From the NCBI RefSeq assembly GCF_003131185.1, contig NZ_QFFU01000014.1:62001-126000 (forward strand): a stretch of DNA of 64,000 nt, given 5' to 3'. This document shows, in pieces, positions 26,333 through 34,698 of the stretch (within the stretch, counting starts at the first letter, position 1; the number at the start of each line of letters is the position of its first letter). The stretch comes from Pseudomonas ovata (GTDB taxonomy: Bacteria > Pseudomonadota > Gammaproteobacteria > Pseudomonadales > Pseudomonadaceae). Position numbers and translations under genes: made by a program. Under the pieces are notes generated by a model. That model was not told the origin of the DNA, made no database searches, and saw nothing but the letters and a program-made list of their open reading frames with translations.

Positions 26333-28306
26333 TCACGCGCCAGTTGAGGTCGGGTTTTGTGTCTGCTGTTTACGGCAGAGCAAGCTTAAGAGCTGGTTTT
26401 TTTCGTCTGCAGTCAGCCCTGTCTGCTTTTCTTTGGTAATCAAACGGTCGAGGCTTCGCTCGCGTTGGCGGGCGGTTAACCTAGTTATAGTGTCGAAAAA
26501 CTGTTGTTCAAGGTTGCCGGCTTCGATCAGCCATTCCTTTTCGGCCAGCGCCCTGAGCAAGCGGCCCTGTTCGGTGCCATGCCAGCGCGCTATCAACTGT
26601 AACGACCGCAACCCCGGATTCTTTTGCCGGGCTTCGATCAAGGCCACCAGAAGCTGGGTCGGCAGGTTCTCTTCATCGGCAAACTGGCTGGCATTGTCGA
26701 CCTTTTCAGCCAGCTCCGGGTGATGCAGCAGGGTCCGCAGCGCGGTCTGCATCGGTTGCTCGACGGACACCGGCGTACGCGGCTGCCGGGGTTCGAAGTC
26801 GCGACGCGGGCCCTTCTTGTCCCACGGCTTCTTGTCCCATTGTTGCTTGCCCTGACGGCCGGCCGGGCCACCGCTTTTCGGCGGCGTCCACTGTGGCGGC
26901 TCGTCGAAGCCCTGATAATCGCCGGCCGGCGGCGGATAGTCGGCAAAGTCGGGCATGCTGTCATAGTCGGCATGGCCGCCCTGGCTGGCCGGTGCCGGCG
27001 CGCTTTGCGCCAGCTGGCTCATGGCCTCGCCACTCAGGCCGGTGATCTCGCTCAGGCGCTGGCGCATCAGGGTCCGCAGGTTGGCGCCGGGGACCTTTTC
27101 GATCAGGGGCGCTGCCAGTGTGGCCAGGTGGGCCTTGCCTTCCAGTGAGCGCGGGTCGGCCTCAAGGGATAACTGTTCAAAAAAGTAATCGGCCAGCGGC
27201 TGGGCATGCTGGTTGATGCGCGCCTTGAAGGCATCGGTGCCTTCCGAGCGCACCAGCGTGTCCGGGTCTTCGCCTTCGGGCAGGAACAGAAAGCGCGCAC
27301 GGCGTCCGTCCTGCAGGCTCGACAAGGTCGCTTCCAGGGCGCGCCAGGCGGCATTACGGCCGGCCTGGTCGCCGTCAAAACAGAACAACACGCTGGGCAC
27401 CACGCGAAACAGCCGCTTGAGGTGTTCTTCGCTGGTGGCCGTGCCCAGGGTGGCAACGGCATTGCGCAGGCCTTGCTGGGCCAGGGCAATGACGTCCATG
27501 TAGCCTTCGACAACGATGATCTCGTCAAGGTTGCGATTGAATTTGCGCGCCTCGAACAGGCCGTACAGCTCCTGGCCCTTGTGGAACACCGGTGTTTCAG
27601 GCGAGTTCAGGTACTTGGGCTTGTCGTCGCCCAGTACCCGTCCGCCAAAGGCAATCACCCGGCCACGGCTGTCGCGGATCGGGAACATCACCCGGTCGCG
27701 GAAGCGGTCATAGCGCTTGCCGGTCTCGGTGTTCTCGATCAGCAGGCCGGCGTCGATCATCACCTTTTGCTGCAGGGTATCGCTGCTCAGGTGCTTGTAC
27801 AGGTTGTCCCAGCCCGGCGGGGCAAAGCCCAGGCCGAAGTCGCGGGCGATTTCGCCGGACAGGCCGCGGCCCTTGAGGTAGTCCACGGCGGCCTTGCGCG
27901 CCGGGTGGTTCTTGAGCGCCTGACGATAGAATTCGGCGGCTGCCTCCAGCAGTGGATACAGCGGCGAATCGGTGGGCTGGCGGGCCTTCTGGCCGCGTCC
28001 GCCTTGCTCGCGCGGCACTTCCATGCCGGCGGCCTTGGCCAGTTCCTCGACCGCCTGGGGGAAATCCAGGTTGTCGTGGTCCATGATGAAGCCCAGGGCG
28101 TTGCCGCCGGCACCACAACCGAAGCAGTAGTAGAACTGCTTGTCGGGGCTGACGCTGAACGACGGGGTCTTCTCCTTGTGGAACGGGCAGCAGGCGACGT
28201 GGTTCTTGCCGGCTTTCTTGAGTTGCACGCGCGAGCTCACCACATCGACGATGTCGGTGCGGTTCAGCAGGTCGTCAATGAAACTCTGGGGGATCAGCCC
28301 GGCCAT
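26333..28306 (-). CDS. dnaG: DNA primase
   Basis: A 657-residue primase that makes RNA primers at the replication fork with the DnaB helicase. The CHC2 zinc finger is at about residues 40-65 (CPFHKEKTPSF...CFGCGAGG). The TOPRIM core has EGYMDVIAL near 265 and DGDQAGR near 310. A Gly/Pro/Gln-rich linker of about 60 residues (about 440-500) separates this core from the C-terminal helicase-binding domain. Length is typical of Pseudomonas. It lies between rpsU and rpoD, in the conserved order. Confidence 0.98.
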   Translation of the reverse strand: MAGLIPQSFIDDLLNRTDIVDVVSSRVQLKKAGKNHVACCPFHKEKTPSFSVSPDKQFYYCFGCGAGGNALGFIMDHDNLDFPQAVEELAKAAGMEVPREQGGRGQKARQPTDSPLYPLLEAAAEFYRQALKNHPARKAAVDYLKGRGLSGEIARDFGLGFAPPGWDNLYKHLSSDTLQQKVMIDAGLLIENTETGKRYDRFRDRVMFPIRDSRGRVIAFGGRVLGDDKPKYLNSPETPVFHKGQELYGLFEARKFNRNLDEIIVVEGYMDVIALAQQGLRNAVATLGTATSEEHLKRLFRVVPSVLFCFDGDQAGRNAAWRALEATLSSLQDGRRARFLFLPEGEDPDTLVRSEGTDAFKARINQHAQPLADYFFEQLSLEADPRSLEGKAHLATLAAPLIEKVPGANLRTLMRQRLSEITGLSGEAMSQLAQSAPAPASQGGHADYDSMPDFADYPPPAGDYQGFDEPPQWTPPKSGGPAGRQGKQQWDKKPWDKKGPRRDFEPRQPRTPVSVEQPMQTALRTLLHHPELAEKVDNASQFADEENLPTQLLVALIEARQKNPGLRSLQLIARWHGTEQGRLLRALAEKEWLIEAGNLEQQFFDTITRLTARQRERSLDRLITKEKQTGLTADEKNQLLSLLCRKQQTQNPTSTGA

Positions 28307-28703
28307 GGCGTTCTCGTCAGGCGCAATGCGATGAGTCAGTATGGGTCATTGTCGTGCATCCGTGGCGTCTGTCTGTCCAGGGTCCGTTAGGGCCTGGCAA
28401 CGCAAGGGTGTGCAGCATGAGTGGTGCAATGTCGTCGGCAAACCGGTTGCGCGGCGGTGTCCTGCTTGAATTTCGGTTGAAAGGGTCAAGGCAGGTCTTT
28501 CATGCACGCTGATCCGCGCTCTGGGGGGAGGCGAATAATGTGGCCCGTGAAACAGGCGGGGTTGTGTTGACGGAGCGCCCTGGGCGAGCAAGCGCTTTGG
28601 GCAGTCTCTGTCAATGAAGCATGCAGCGTGTAGCGTGAACTGCAAATGCCGACAGCCCGGCTTTGGGCCGGGCAAGGCATTCGCTTGCGACGTCAGTCTG
28701 TAA
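28307..28703. other. Intergenic region between dnaG and rpsU
   Basis: This 397-base gap within the rpsU-dnaG-rpoD operon shows no convincing gene on either strand. It contains a GC-rich hairpin (arms GCCCGG 28655-28660 and CCGGGC 28668-28673) about 30 bases after the rpsU stop, without a T-run. In E. coli a weak terminator in this position lowers dnaG expression relative to rpsU; this hairpin may act similarly. Confidence 0.45.
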
Positions 28704-28919
28704 TCAGTACAGACGAACGGCGCGGCGCTGTTCGCGCTGAACTTTCTTGGCGTGACGCTTCACAGCAGCTGCTGCTTTGCGCTTACGCTCAGAAGTTGGT
28801 TTTTCATAGAATTCGCGGCTACGAACCTCAGCCAGAACACCGGCTTTTTCGCAGGAGCGCTTGAAACGACGCAGAGCTACGTCGAAGGGTTCGTTCTCTT
28901 TAACTTTGACGGCTGGCAT
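28704..28919 (-). CDS. rpsU: 30S ribosomal protein S21
   Basis: A 71-residue basic protein of the small ribosomal subunit, needed for efficient initiation. The sequence [21 protein letters not shown] at the N-terminus, the [23 protein letters not shown] segment and the basic tail RRAVRLY are characteristic. It is the first gene of the macromolecular synthesis operon and is divergent from tsaD. The 199-base space to tsaD must hold both promoters. Confidence 0.99.
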
Positions 28920-29118
28920 CCAGAGCTACCTTCATTCATTACCGGGGTCAACGTTTCGTGCAAAAACGCACTGAAATACGTCGGTTTTTAAGGGTTGCGG
29001 ATGTTACCCCTTCGCGAAGCGGAATGCAAAGCCTCTGATCGAAAAGGGTTGGCCGGCGTCATGAGCGGCGACTATGATGCGCGCCTTCGAATCCGCCCCC
29101 CTGACAAAGGCGCACCCT

Positions 29119-30144
29119 ATGCTAGTACTGGGACTGGAAACTTCCTGCGACGAAACCGGCGTTGCGCTTTACGACAGTGAAGACGGCCTTCTGGCCGATG
29201 CGCTGTTCAGTCAGATCGACCTGCACCGCGCGTATGGCGGTGTGGTGCCCGAGCTGGCTTCGCGCGATCACGTCAAGCGCATGCTGCCGTTGATTCGCCA
29301 GGCGCTGGCCGAGGCCGACCGGGTCGCCACCGACATCGATGCCATCGCGTACACAGCCGGCCCCGGCCTGGTCGGGGCCTTGCTGGTCGGGGCTTCCTGC
29401 GCCCAGGCGCTGGCCTTTGCCTGGGACATCCCGGCGCTGGGCGTGCACCACATGGAAGGGCATTTGCTGGCCCCCATGCTGGAGGCGCAACCGCCCGAAT
29501 TTCCGTTCGTCGCTTTGTTGGTGTCCGGCGGCCATACCCAACTGGTGCGCGTCGATGGCATCGGCCAGTACGAAGTGCTGGGCGAGACCCTGGACGATGC
29601 GGCCGGTGAAGCGTTCGACAAGACCGCCAAGATGATGGGCCTGCGCTACCCCGGCGGTCCGGAGATTTCCCGACTGGCGGTCGACGGAGTGCCGGGACGC
29701 TTTGTGTTCCCCAAACCGATGACGGATCGACCAGGCCTGGATTTCAGTTTCAGCGGCCTCAAGACTGCAGCGCTCAATGCCTGGCAGCAGTGCCAGGCGT
29801 CTGGCGACGACAGCGAGCAAACCCGTTGCGACATCGCGCTGGCCTTCCAGCATGCCGTGGTGGAGACTCTGACCATCAAATGCAAGCGCGCCCTCAAGCA
29901 GGCCGGCCTCAACAGCCTGGTGATCGCCGGTGGCGTGAGTGCCAACAAGGCGTTGCGTGTGTCGCTTGAGGCCATGCTGGGGCAGTTACAGGGTCAGGTG
30001 TATTACGCCCGCCCCGAATTCTGCACCGACAACGGGGCGATGATTGCCTACGCCGGCTGCCAGCGGCTGCTGGCAGGGCAGAAAGAAGGGTTGGCCATCA
30101 GTGTTCAGGCGCGTTGGCCGATGGAGCAGTTGCCGGCCATTTAA
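29119..30144 (+). CDS. tsaD: tRNA N6-threonylcarbamoyladenosine synthase subunit TsaD
   Basis: A 341-residue enzyme that transfers the threonylcarbamoyl group to A37 of ANN-decoding tRNAs, with TsaB and TsaE. The N-terminal motif is LGLETSCDETG. The metal-binding HMEGH is at about residues 111-115, SGGHTQL near 137, and the C-terminal TDNGAMIAYAG near 300. The start at 29119 (MLVLGLETS) matches relatives; a longer in-frame start at 29074 is rejected. It is divergent from rpsU, the conserved neighbour in gammaproteobacteria. Confidence 0.98.
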   Translation: MLVLGLETSCDETGVALYDSEDGLLADALFSQIDLHRAYGGVVPELASRDHVKRMLPLIRQALAEADRVATDIDAIAYTAGPGLVGALLVGASCAQALAFAWDIPALGVHHMEGHLLAPMLEAQPPEFPFVALLVSGGHTQLVRVDGIGQYEVLGETLDDAAGEAFDKTAKMMGLRYPGGPEISRLAVDGVPGRFVFPKPMTDRPGLDFSFSGLKTAALNAWQQCQASGDDSEQTRCDIALAFQHAVVETLTIKCKRALKQAGLNSLVIAGGVSANKALRVSLEAMLGQLQGQVYYARPEFCTDNGAMIAYAGCQRLLAGQKEGLAISVQARWPMEQLPAI

Positions 30145-30189
30145 GCGCTGATCATGGTGCGAATGGCTGCTAACAGGTGGGTATCTTCT

Positions 30190-30759
30190 TCAGAAGTGCC
30201 GCTCGCGCCCGGATAGCAGGTTACGCAGGTTGCTGCGATGACGCCAGACGATCAGCAGGGTCAGGATACTCACCGGCAGCAATGCCCGGGGCTCCTGCCA
30301 GGCCAGCAATGGCAGGGTCAGCGGGGTGGCAATCAGGGCGGCCAGTGAGCTGGTGCGGGTCAGATAGGCAGTCAGTGCCCAGATGGCAATGGCCAGGGCG
30401 GCTGCAGGAGGGTACAGGCCCAGTAGCATGCCGGCAGCCGTGGCCACGCCCTTGCCACCGCGAAACTTGAAGTACAGCGGCAGCATGTGGCCGATCACGG
30501 CGCTGACGCCGATCCAGGCCTGGTCCTGGTGGCCAAGGCCATAGGCGTTGGCCACCAGGACCGGCACCAGGCCTTTGCAAAGGTCGCCCAGCAGCGTCAG
30601 GATGGCGAGTTTCTTGCCGGCCAGGCGCAGCATATTGGTGGCGCCGGCATTGCCCGAGCCACTGTGACGTGGGTCAGGGGTGCCGGTGAACTGGCTGAGC
30701 AAGATGGCAAAGGACAGTGAACCGAGCAGGTAGGCGAAGATCACCAGTAACCAAAACAT
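30190..30759 (-). CDS. plsY: Glycerol-3-phosphate acyltransferase PlsY
   Basis: A 189-residue inner-membrane enzyme that acylates glycerol-3-phosphate with acyl-phosphate from PlsX, the first step of phospholipid synthesis. Four to five hydrophobic helices are visible. The three conserved loop motifs are present: GSLSFAI at the first helix, SGSGNAGATNMLR near residue 37, and FRGGKGVATAAG near 100. The ATG at 30757-30759 is preferred (GGAATGG upstream; MFWLLVIFAYLLGS as in relatives); an ATG three codons upstream at 30768 is possible. It converges with tsaD and is divergent from folB. Confidence 0.96.
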   Translation of the reverse strand: MFWLLVIFAYLLGSLSFAILLSQFTGTPDPRHSGSGNAGATNMLRLAGKKLAILTLLGDLCKGLVPVLVANAYGLGHQDQAWIGVSAVIGHMLPLYFKFRGGKGVATAAGMLLGLYPPAAALAIAIWALTAYLTRTSSLAALIATPLTLPLLAWQEPRALLPVSILTLLIVWRHRSNLRNLLSGRERHF

Positions 30760-30834
30760 GCTGACCATTCCGGGCTAGGATGCTTTTGATTCTAACGGCG
30801 CATCGCGCCCTTGTCGTGCAGTGGAGAGTAGTGC

Positions 30835-31188
30835 TTGGACAGAGTGTTCATCGAGGGGCTGGAAGTCGAGACGGTGATCGGCGCCTATGACTGGGAGCGT
30901 GGCATTCGCCAGTGCCTGCGCCTGGACCTGAGTTTTGCCTGGGATAACCGGCCGGCGGCGGCCGGTGACGACCTGGGCAAGGCGCTCGATTACGCCAGTG
31001 TCAGCGAGCGCATCCAGGCCTTTGCGGCGCAAACGCAGTTCCAGTTGGTGGAAACCTTTGCCGAGCGACTGGCCGAGGTGCTGATGCAGGAATTCCATAT
31101 CCCCTGGCTGCATATCAAACTGACCAAGCCCGGCGCAGTCGCTGCCGCCAAGGGCGTGGGTGTGGAGATCGAGCGCGGATGTCGCTAA
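30835..31188 (+). CDS. folB: Dihydroneopterin aldolase
   Basis: A 117-residue enzyme of folate synthesis that cleaves dihydroneopterin to 6-hydroxymethyl-dihydropterin and glycolaldehyde. The N-terminus DRVFIEGLEVETVIGAYDWER, the DYASVSERI segment and the LIKLTKPGAV-like end are standard, with the Glu near 22 and Lys near 99 of the active site. The start is TTG at 30835-30837, preceded by GTGGAGAG; no ATG is placed to start the conserved region. The last 10 bases overlap folK, so the two are translationally coupled. Confidence 0.96.
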   Translation: MDRVFIEGLEVETVIGAYDWERGIRQCLRLDLSFAWDNRPAAAGDDLGKALDYASVSERIQAFAAQTQFQLVETFAERLAEVLMQEFHIPWLHIKLTKPGAVAAAKGVGVEIERGCR

Positions 31189-31697
31189 CCCGGATTTTCC
31201 TGGGGCTGGGCAGCAATATCGATCGCGAAAAGCACCTGCAGGCAGGGCTTGAAGCACTCGATGGTTTGTTACTCGACCTGCACTGCTCGCCGGTATTCGA
31301 AAGCCACCCGGTGGGGATCAAGAGTGGTCCGTTCTTCAATCTGGTGGTCTCGGCCCTGACCGACCTGCCATTGATGGCGCTGGACCGACGCTTGAAGTTC
31401 ATCGAGGCCGACAACGGCCGCTATGCGCCGGATCGCAAGGGTCTGCCGCTGGACATCGATGTGCTGCTGTACGGCGAGCAGGTGGGCACCTTCGATGGCC
31501 TGGTGCTGCCGCGTGCTGAAATTCTCAGGAATGCCTTTGTGTTGCGGCCTCTGGCGCTGATTGCGCCAGAGTGCCTGCACCCAGGCGTGGGCGAGTCGTT
31601 TGCCGACCTGTGGGCCCATGCGCAGATCGACCAGCAACTGTGGCCAGTGGCATTCCAGTGGCGCGGCCAGGACCTGACCCCGCCAGGGTTGTTGTAG
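31179..31697 (+). CDS. folK: 2-amino-4-hydroxy-6-hydroxymethyldihydropteridine pyrophosphokinase
   Basis: A 172-residue enzyme that transfers pyrophosphate from ATP to 6-hydroxymethyl-dihydropterin, the step after FolB. Signatures are FLGLGSNIDREKHL at the N-terminus, FFNLVVSALTDL near 50, and the ATP/Mg-binding RKGLPLDIDVLLYG near 88-101. It starts within the end of folB. The stop codon TAG (31695-31697) lies inside the first bases of palindromic repeat copy F (the TAG of GTAGGAGCG), so the repeat abuts the coding end directly. Confidence 0.97.
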   Translation: MSLTRIFLGLGSNIDREKHLQAGLEALDGLLLDLHCSPVFESHPVGIKSGPFFNLVVSALTDLPLMALDRRLKFIEADNGRYAPDRKGLPLDIDVLLYGEQVGTFDGLVLPRAEILRNAFVLRPLALIAPECLHPGVGESFADLWAHAQIDQQLWPVAFQWRGQDLTPPGLL

Positions 31698-31886
31698 GAG
31701 CGCGCTTGCCCGCGACCGGCTGCGTAGCAGTCGTAAATTTGTGGCGTTTCGTAAATTTCGAATGTGTTCACAGCCGTAAATTTGTGGCGTTTCATAGATC
31801 TTGAACACGTCCACAGTCCAGCATTTGTGGCGTTGCACAAATTTTGCGAGCGCTGCGCACTCGGTCGCGGGCAAGCGCGCTCCTAC
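31694..31886. repeat. Long palindromic repeat, copy F (with inner tandem units)
   Basis: The outer arms are intact. The core holds several related units of the type CAGTCGTAAATTTGTGGCGTTTC (starting near 31727, 31770 and 31817), for a total of 193 bases. It fills the whole gap between the convergent folK and cca genes and supplies the folK stop codon. Confidence 0.85.
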
Positions 31887-31894
31887 GGGGGCGT

Positions 31895-33058
31895 CTATCG
31901 GTTAAGTGCGGTATCCGCCTTGTAGACCTGCAAGGCGTGCAGGCGTGCATCCTTGAGGGCGTTGCCCAGGTCCTGGCCCTTGAGGCCCTTTTCCAGCAGC
32001 GGCTGCACAGGCACCGTGCGGGCGGCGTTGGCGGCACCTTGCAGGTAAGCGGCCTGTGGATAAAGCTGATCCTCACAGCCTGGGCGCGCGCGGGCGTCCA
32101 TCTCGCAGGCGGCAATGAACTCTTCAAAGCGTTGCGGACGGCGATAGACGTCGAAGCTGTGCAGCAGCTCCAGCAGGACCGATGGCTCAAGCGTCAGGGC
32201 CTGGTGCCCGTGAGCCAGGTGCTGGCCGACCAGTTGCGCCAGTTCCTGGCATTCACGCGGGGCGCGAAAGCGCTCATTGATCGCCTTGATCGAGGCCTGG
32301 TTCAGGTCGTGCAGCAGGCCGGCCCAGCGCACGCTCAAGGGTTGCTGGTGCCTGGCACTCAGGTGAAGGGTGGTCAGGGCATGCTCGCCGGCGTCGGTTG
32401 CAGGGGCGGATTCGCCAAACAACGCTTCGATTTCCGGCATCAATTCTTTCAGCGCGCCGCATTCATGCAGTACACGAATGAACACATCTGGACGCTCTTC
32501 CATCAGGGCGCGGGAGATTTCCTTCCAGCAGCGCTCGGGCGTCAAGGCCTTGAGTTCGCCGGACTCGCTGAGCTGGCGCATCAGCGCCAGCGTCTCGGGC
32601 GCCACGCTGAAACCGCGCGGCGCATAGCGAGCGGCAAAACGTGCCACCCGCAAAACCCTGAGGGGATCTTCGGCAAATGCCGGTGATACGTGACGCAAGA
32701 TGCGCGCTTCAAGATCATGCTGGCCGCCGTAGGGGTCGGTCAGGTTGCCGTCCTTGTCTTCGGCAATGGCATTGATGGTCAGGTCGCGGCGGATCAGGTC
32801 CTGCTCCAGTGTCACTTCGGGGCTGGCATGAAAAACGAAGCCGCCATAGCCGACCCCGCTTTTGCGTTCGGTGCGTGCCAGTGCGTATTCCTCACCTGTC
32901 AGCGGGTGAAGAAACACCGGGAAGTCGGTGCCGACCGGGCGATAGCCCTTGACCAGCATTTCATCGCCGGTGGCGCCGACCACGACCCAGTCGATGTCGG
33001 TGACCGGTTGCCCCAGAAGGCGGTCGCGTACGGCGCCGCCCACTTTATAAATCTGCAT
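31895..33058 (-). CDS. cca: CCA-adding tRNA nucleotidyltransferase (class II)
   Basis: A 387-residue enzyme that adds or repairs the 3' CCA of tRNAs without a template. The N-terminal head has GGAVRDRLL (residues 7-15), the metal-binding DIDWVVVG (about 21-28) and RRDLTINAIA near 91-100. The neck region has RVLRVARFAARYAPRGF. The C-terminal part, usually an HD phosphohydrolase in gammaproteobacteria, keeps only LLHDLNQ near 254; the HDLGK...HxxH pattern is missing and the region appears shortened. CCA addition should be intact, but the accessory phosphatase activities of E. coli Cca are doubtful. Confidence 0.94.
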   Translation of the reverse strand: MQIYKVGGAVRDRLLGQPVTDIDWVVVGATGDEMLVKGYRPVGTDFPVFLHPLTGEEYALARTERKSGVGYGGFVFHASPEVTLEQDLIRRDLTINAIAEDKDGNLTDPYGGQHDLEARILRHVSPAFAEDPLRVLRVARFAARYAPRGFSVAPETLALMRQLSESGELKALTPERCWKEISRALMEERPDVFIRVLHECGALKELMPEIEALFGESAPATDAGEHALTTLHLSARHQQPLSVRWAGLLHDLNQASIKAINERFRAPRECQELAQLVGQHLAHGHQALTLEPSVLLELLHSFDVYRRPQRFEEFIAACEMDARARPGCEDQLYPQAAYLQGAANAARTVPVQPLLEKGLKGQDLGNALKDARLHALQVYKADTALNR

Positions 33059-33132
33059 AAAAAACCTCCGTAAGCGCGACAGGATAAACCTTGCGATGCC
33101 TGCGGAGGCTAAAACTGCATGAAGAATGCGGG

Positions 33133-34698
33133 TCAGAGGTGGTGAACCACCCCCATGTCGAGCCGTGGATAGTCGCCGTCGGCGTGCTCACCCCGGGGCG
33201 GAACGTGATGGGTCTTGACCAGTTGATCGCCTTGCAGGCTTTCAAGGTGCACGTCGAAGCCCCAGAGGCGGTGCAGGTGCTTGAGCACCTCTTCGGTGGA
33301 CTCGCCCAGCGGTTTGCGGTTGTGCTGCTGGTGGCGCAGGGTGAGCGAGCGGTCGCCGCGGCGGTCGATGCTGTAGATCTGCACGTTGGGTTCGCGGTTG
33401 CCCAGGTTGTACTGGGCCGACAGGGTTTCACGCACCGTGCGGTAACCCGCTTCGTCATGGATGGCCGGCACCAGCAGTTCGTCTTTCTGGTCATCGTCCA
33501 TGATGCTGAACAGCTTCAGGTCACGAATGACCTTGGGCGACAGGTACTGGAGGATGAAGCTTTCGTCCTTGAAGCTGCTCATGGCGAACTTGATCGTGCT
33601 CAGCCAGTCGCTGCCGGCGATGTCGGGGAACCAGTGGCGGTCTTCGTCGGTGGGATGCTCGCAGATGCGGCGGATGTCCTGGAACATCGAAAAGCCCAGG
33701 GTATAGGGGTTGATGCCGCTGTAGTAGGGACTGTCGAAGCCCGGCTGGTAGATCACGCTGGTGTGCGACTGGATGAATTCGAACATGAAGCCGTCGGTCA
33801 CCAGGCCCTCGTCGTAGAGGTCGTTCATCAGCGTGTAGTGCCAGAAGGTCGCCCAGCCTTCGTTCATCACCTGGGTCTGGCGCTGCGGGTAGAAGTACTG
33901 GGCGATCTTGCGCACGATGCGCACCACCTCGCGCTGCCAGGGCTCCAGCAGCGGGGCGTGTTTCTCGATGAAGTACAGGATGTTTTCCTGCGGCTCTGCC
34001 GGAAAGCGGGCGTTGTCTTCCTTGCTGCCTTTGCCGGCGCTTTTCGGGATGGTGCGCCACAGGTCATTGATCTGCCGCTGCAGGTGTTCTTCGCGATCCT
34101 TCTGCCGGCGGCGCTCTTCTTCGGCGGAAATCGGGTAGGGGCGCTTGTAGCGGTCCACGCCGTAGTTCATCAGGGCGTGGCAGGAGTCGATCAGGTCTTC
34201 CACGGCGTCGATGCCGTGGCGTTCTTCACACTGGGTGATGTACTGCTTGGCGAACACCAGGTAATCGATGATCGAGCTGGCGTCGGTCCAGGTACGGAAC
34301 AGGTAGTTGCCCTTGAAGAAGCTGTTGTGCCCATAGCAGGCGTGCGCCACCACCAGTGCCTGCATGCACATGGTGTTTTCTTCCATCAGGTAGGCGATGC
34401 ACGGGTCGGAGTTGATGACGATCTCGTAGGCCAGGCCCATCTGCCCGCGGGAGTAGGATTTTTCGGTGCTCAGGAACTGCTTGCCGTAGGACCAGTGGTG
34501 ATAGCCCAGCGGCATGCCGACCGAGGCGTAGGCATCCATCATCTGTTCAGCGGTAATGACCTCGATCTGATTGGGATAGGTGTCCAGGGCATAGCGCTCG
34601 GCGATGCGGCTGATTTCGCGGTCGTACGCCTGGATCAGTTCAAAGGTCCACTCTGACCCGGTGGAGAGGGGCTGGCGTTTCTGGTCTCTGGCGGTCAT
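33133..34698 (-). CDS. SpoVR family protein
   Basis: A 521-residue protein of the SpoVR/YcgB family, of unknown biochemical function. It shares patterns such as HHWSYGKQFLSTE near 125, NSDPCIAYLMEENTM near 155, HACYGHNSFFKGNY near 180 and NEGWATFWHY near 280. The conserved His/Glu residues suggest a metal site, but none is proven. Its ATG overlaps the stop of the preceding yeaH-like gene by four bases, so it is coupled to it. The trio with prkA and yeaH is widespread in proteobacteria and in E. coli is tied to stationary phase and nitrogen stress (yeaGH, ycgB). Confidence 0.95.
   Translation of the reverse strand: MTARDQKRQPLSTGSEWTFELIQAYDREISRIAERYALDTYPNQIEVITAEQMMDAYASVGMPLGYHHWSYGKQFLSTEKSYSRGQMGLAYEIVINSDPCIAYLMEENTMCMQALVVAHACYGHNSFFKGNYLFRTWTDASSIIDYLVFAKQYITQCEERHGIDAVEDLIDSCHALMNYGVDRYKRPYPISAEEERRRQKDREEHLQRQINDLWRTIPKSAGKGSKEDNARFPAEPQENILYFIEKHAPLLEPWQREVVRIVRKIAQYFYPQRQTQVMNEGWATFWHYTLMNDLYDEGLVTDGFMFEFIQSHTSVIYQPGFDSPYYSGINPYTLGFSMFQDIRRICEHPTDEDRHWFPDIAGSDWLSTIKFAMSSFKDESFILQYLSPKVIRDLKLFSIMDDDQKDELLVPAIHDEAGYRTVRETLSAQYNLGNREPNVQIYSIDRRGDRSLTLRHQQHNRKPLGESTEEVLKHLHRLWGFDVHLESLQGDQLVKTHHVPPRGEHADGDYPRLDMGVVHHL

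Noticed and set aside
28655..28673. Rho-independent terminator between rpsU and dnaG
   Set aside because: The hairpin is there, but no T-run follows on the minus strand, so it is noted only as a possible attenuating hairpin.
28346..28675. Open frame of 109 codons between rpsU and dnaG
   Set aside because: Its composition is not protein-like (Cys/His/Pro-rich), no ribosome-binding site was seen, and it does not resemble YqeY.
31769..31840. Small open frames inside the palindromic repeats (also at 13524-13751 and 60370-60619)
   Set aside because: They arise from repeated noncoding units, recur in several copies in different frames and have no ribosome-binding sites.
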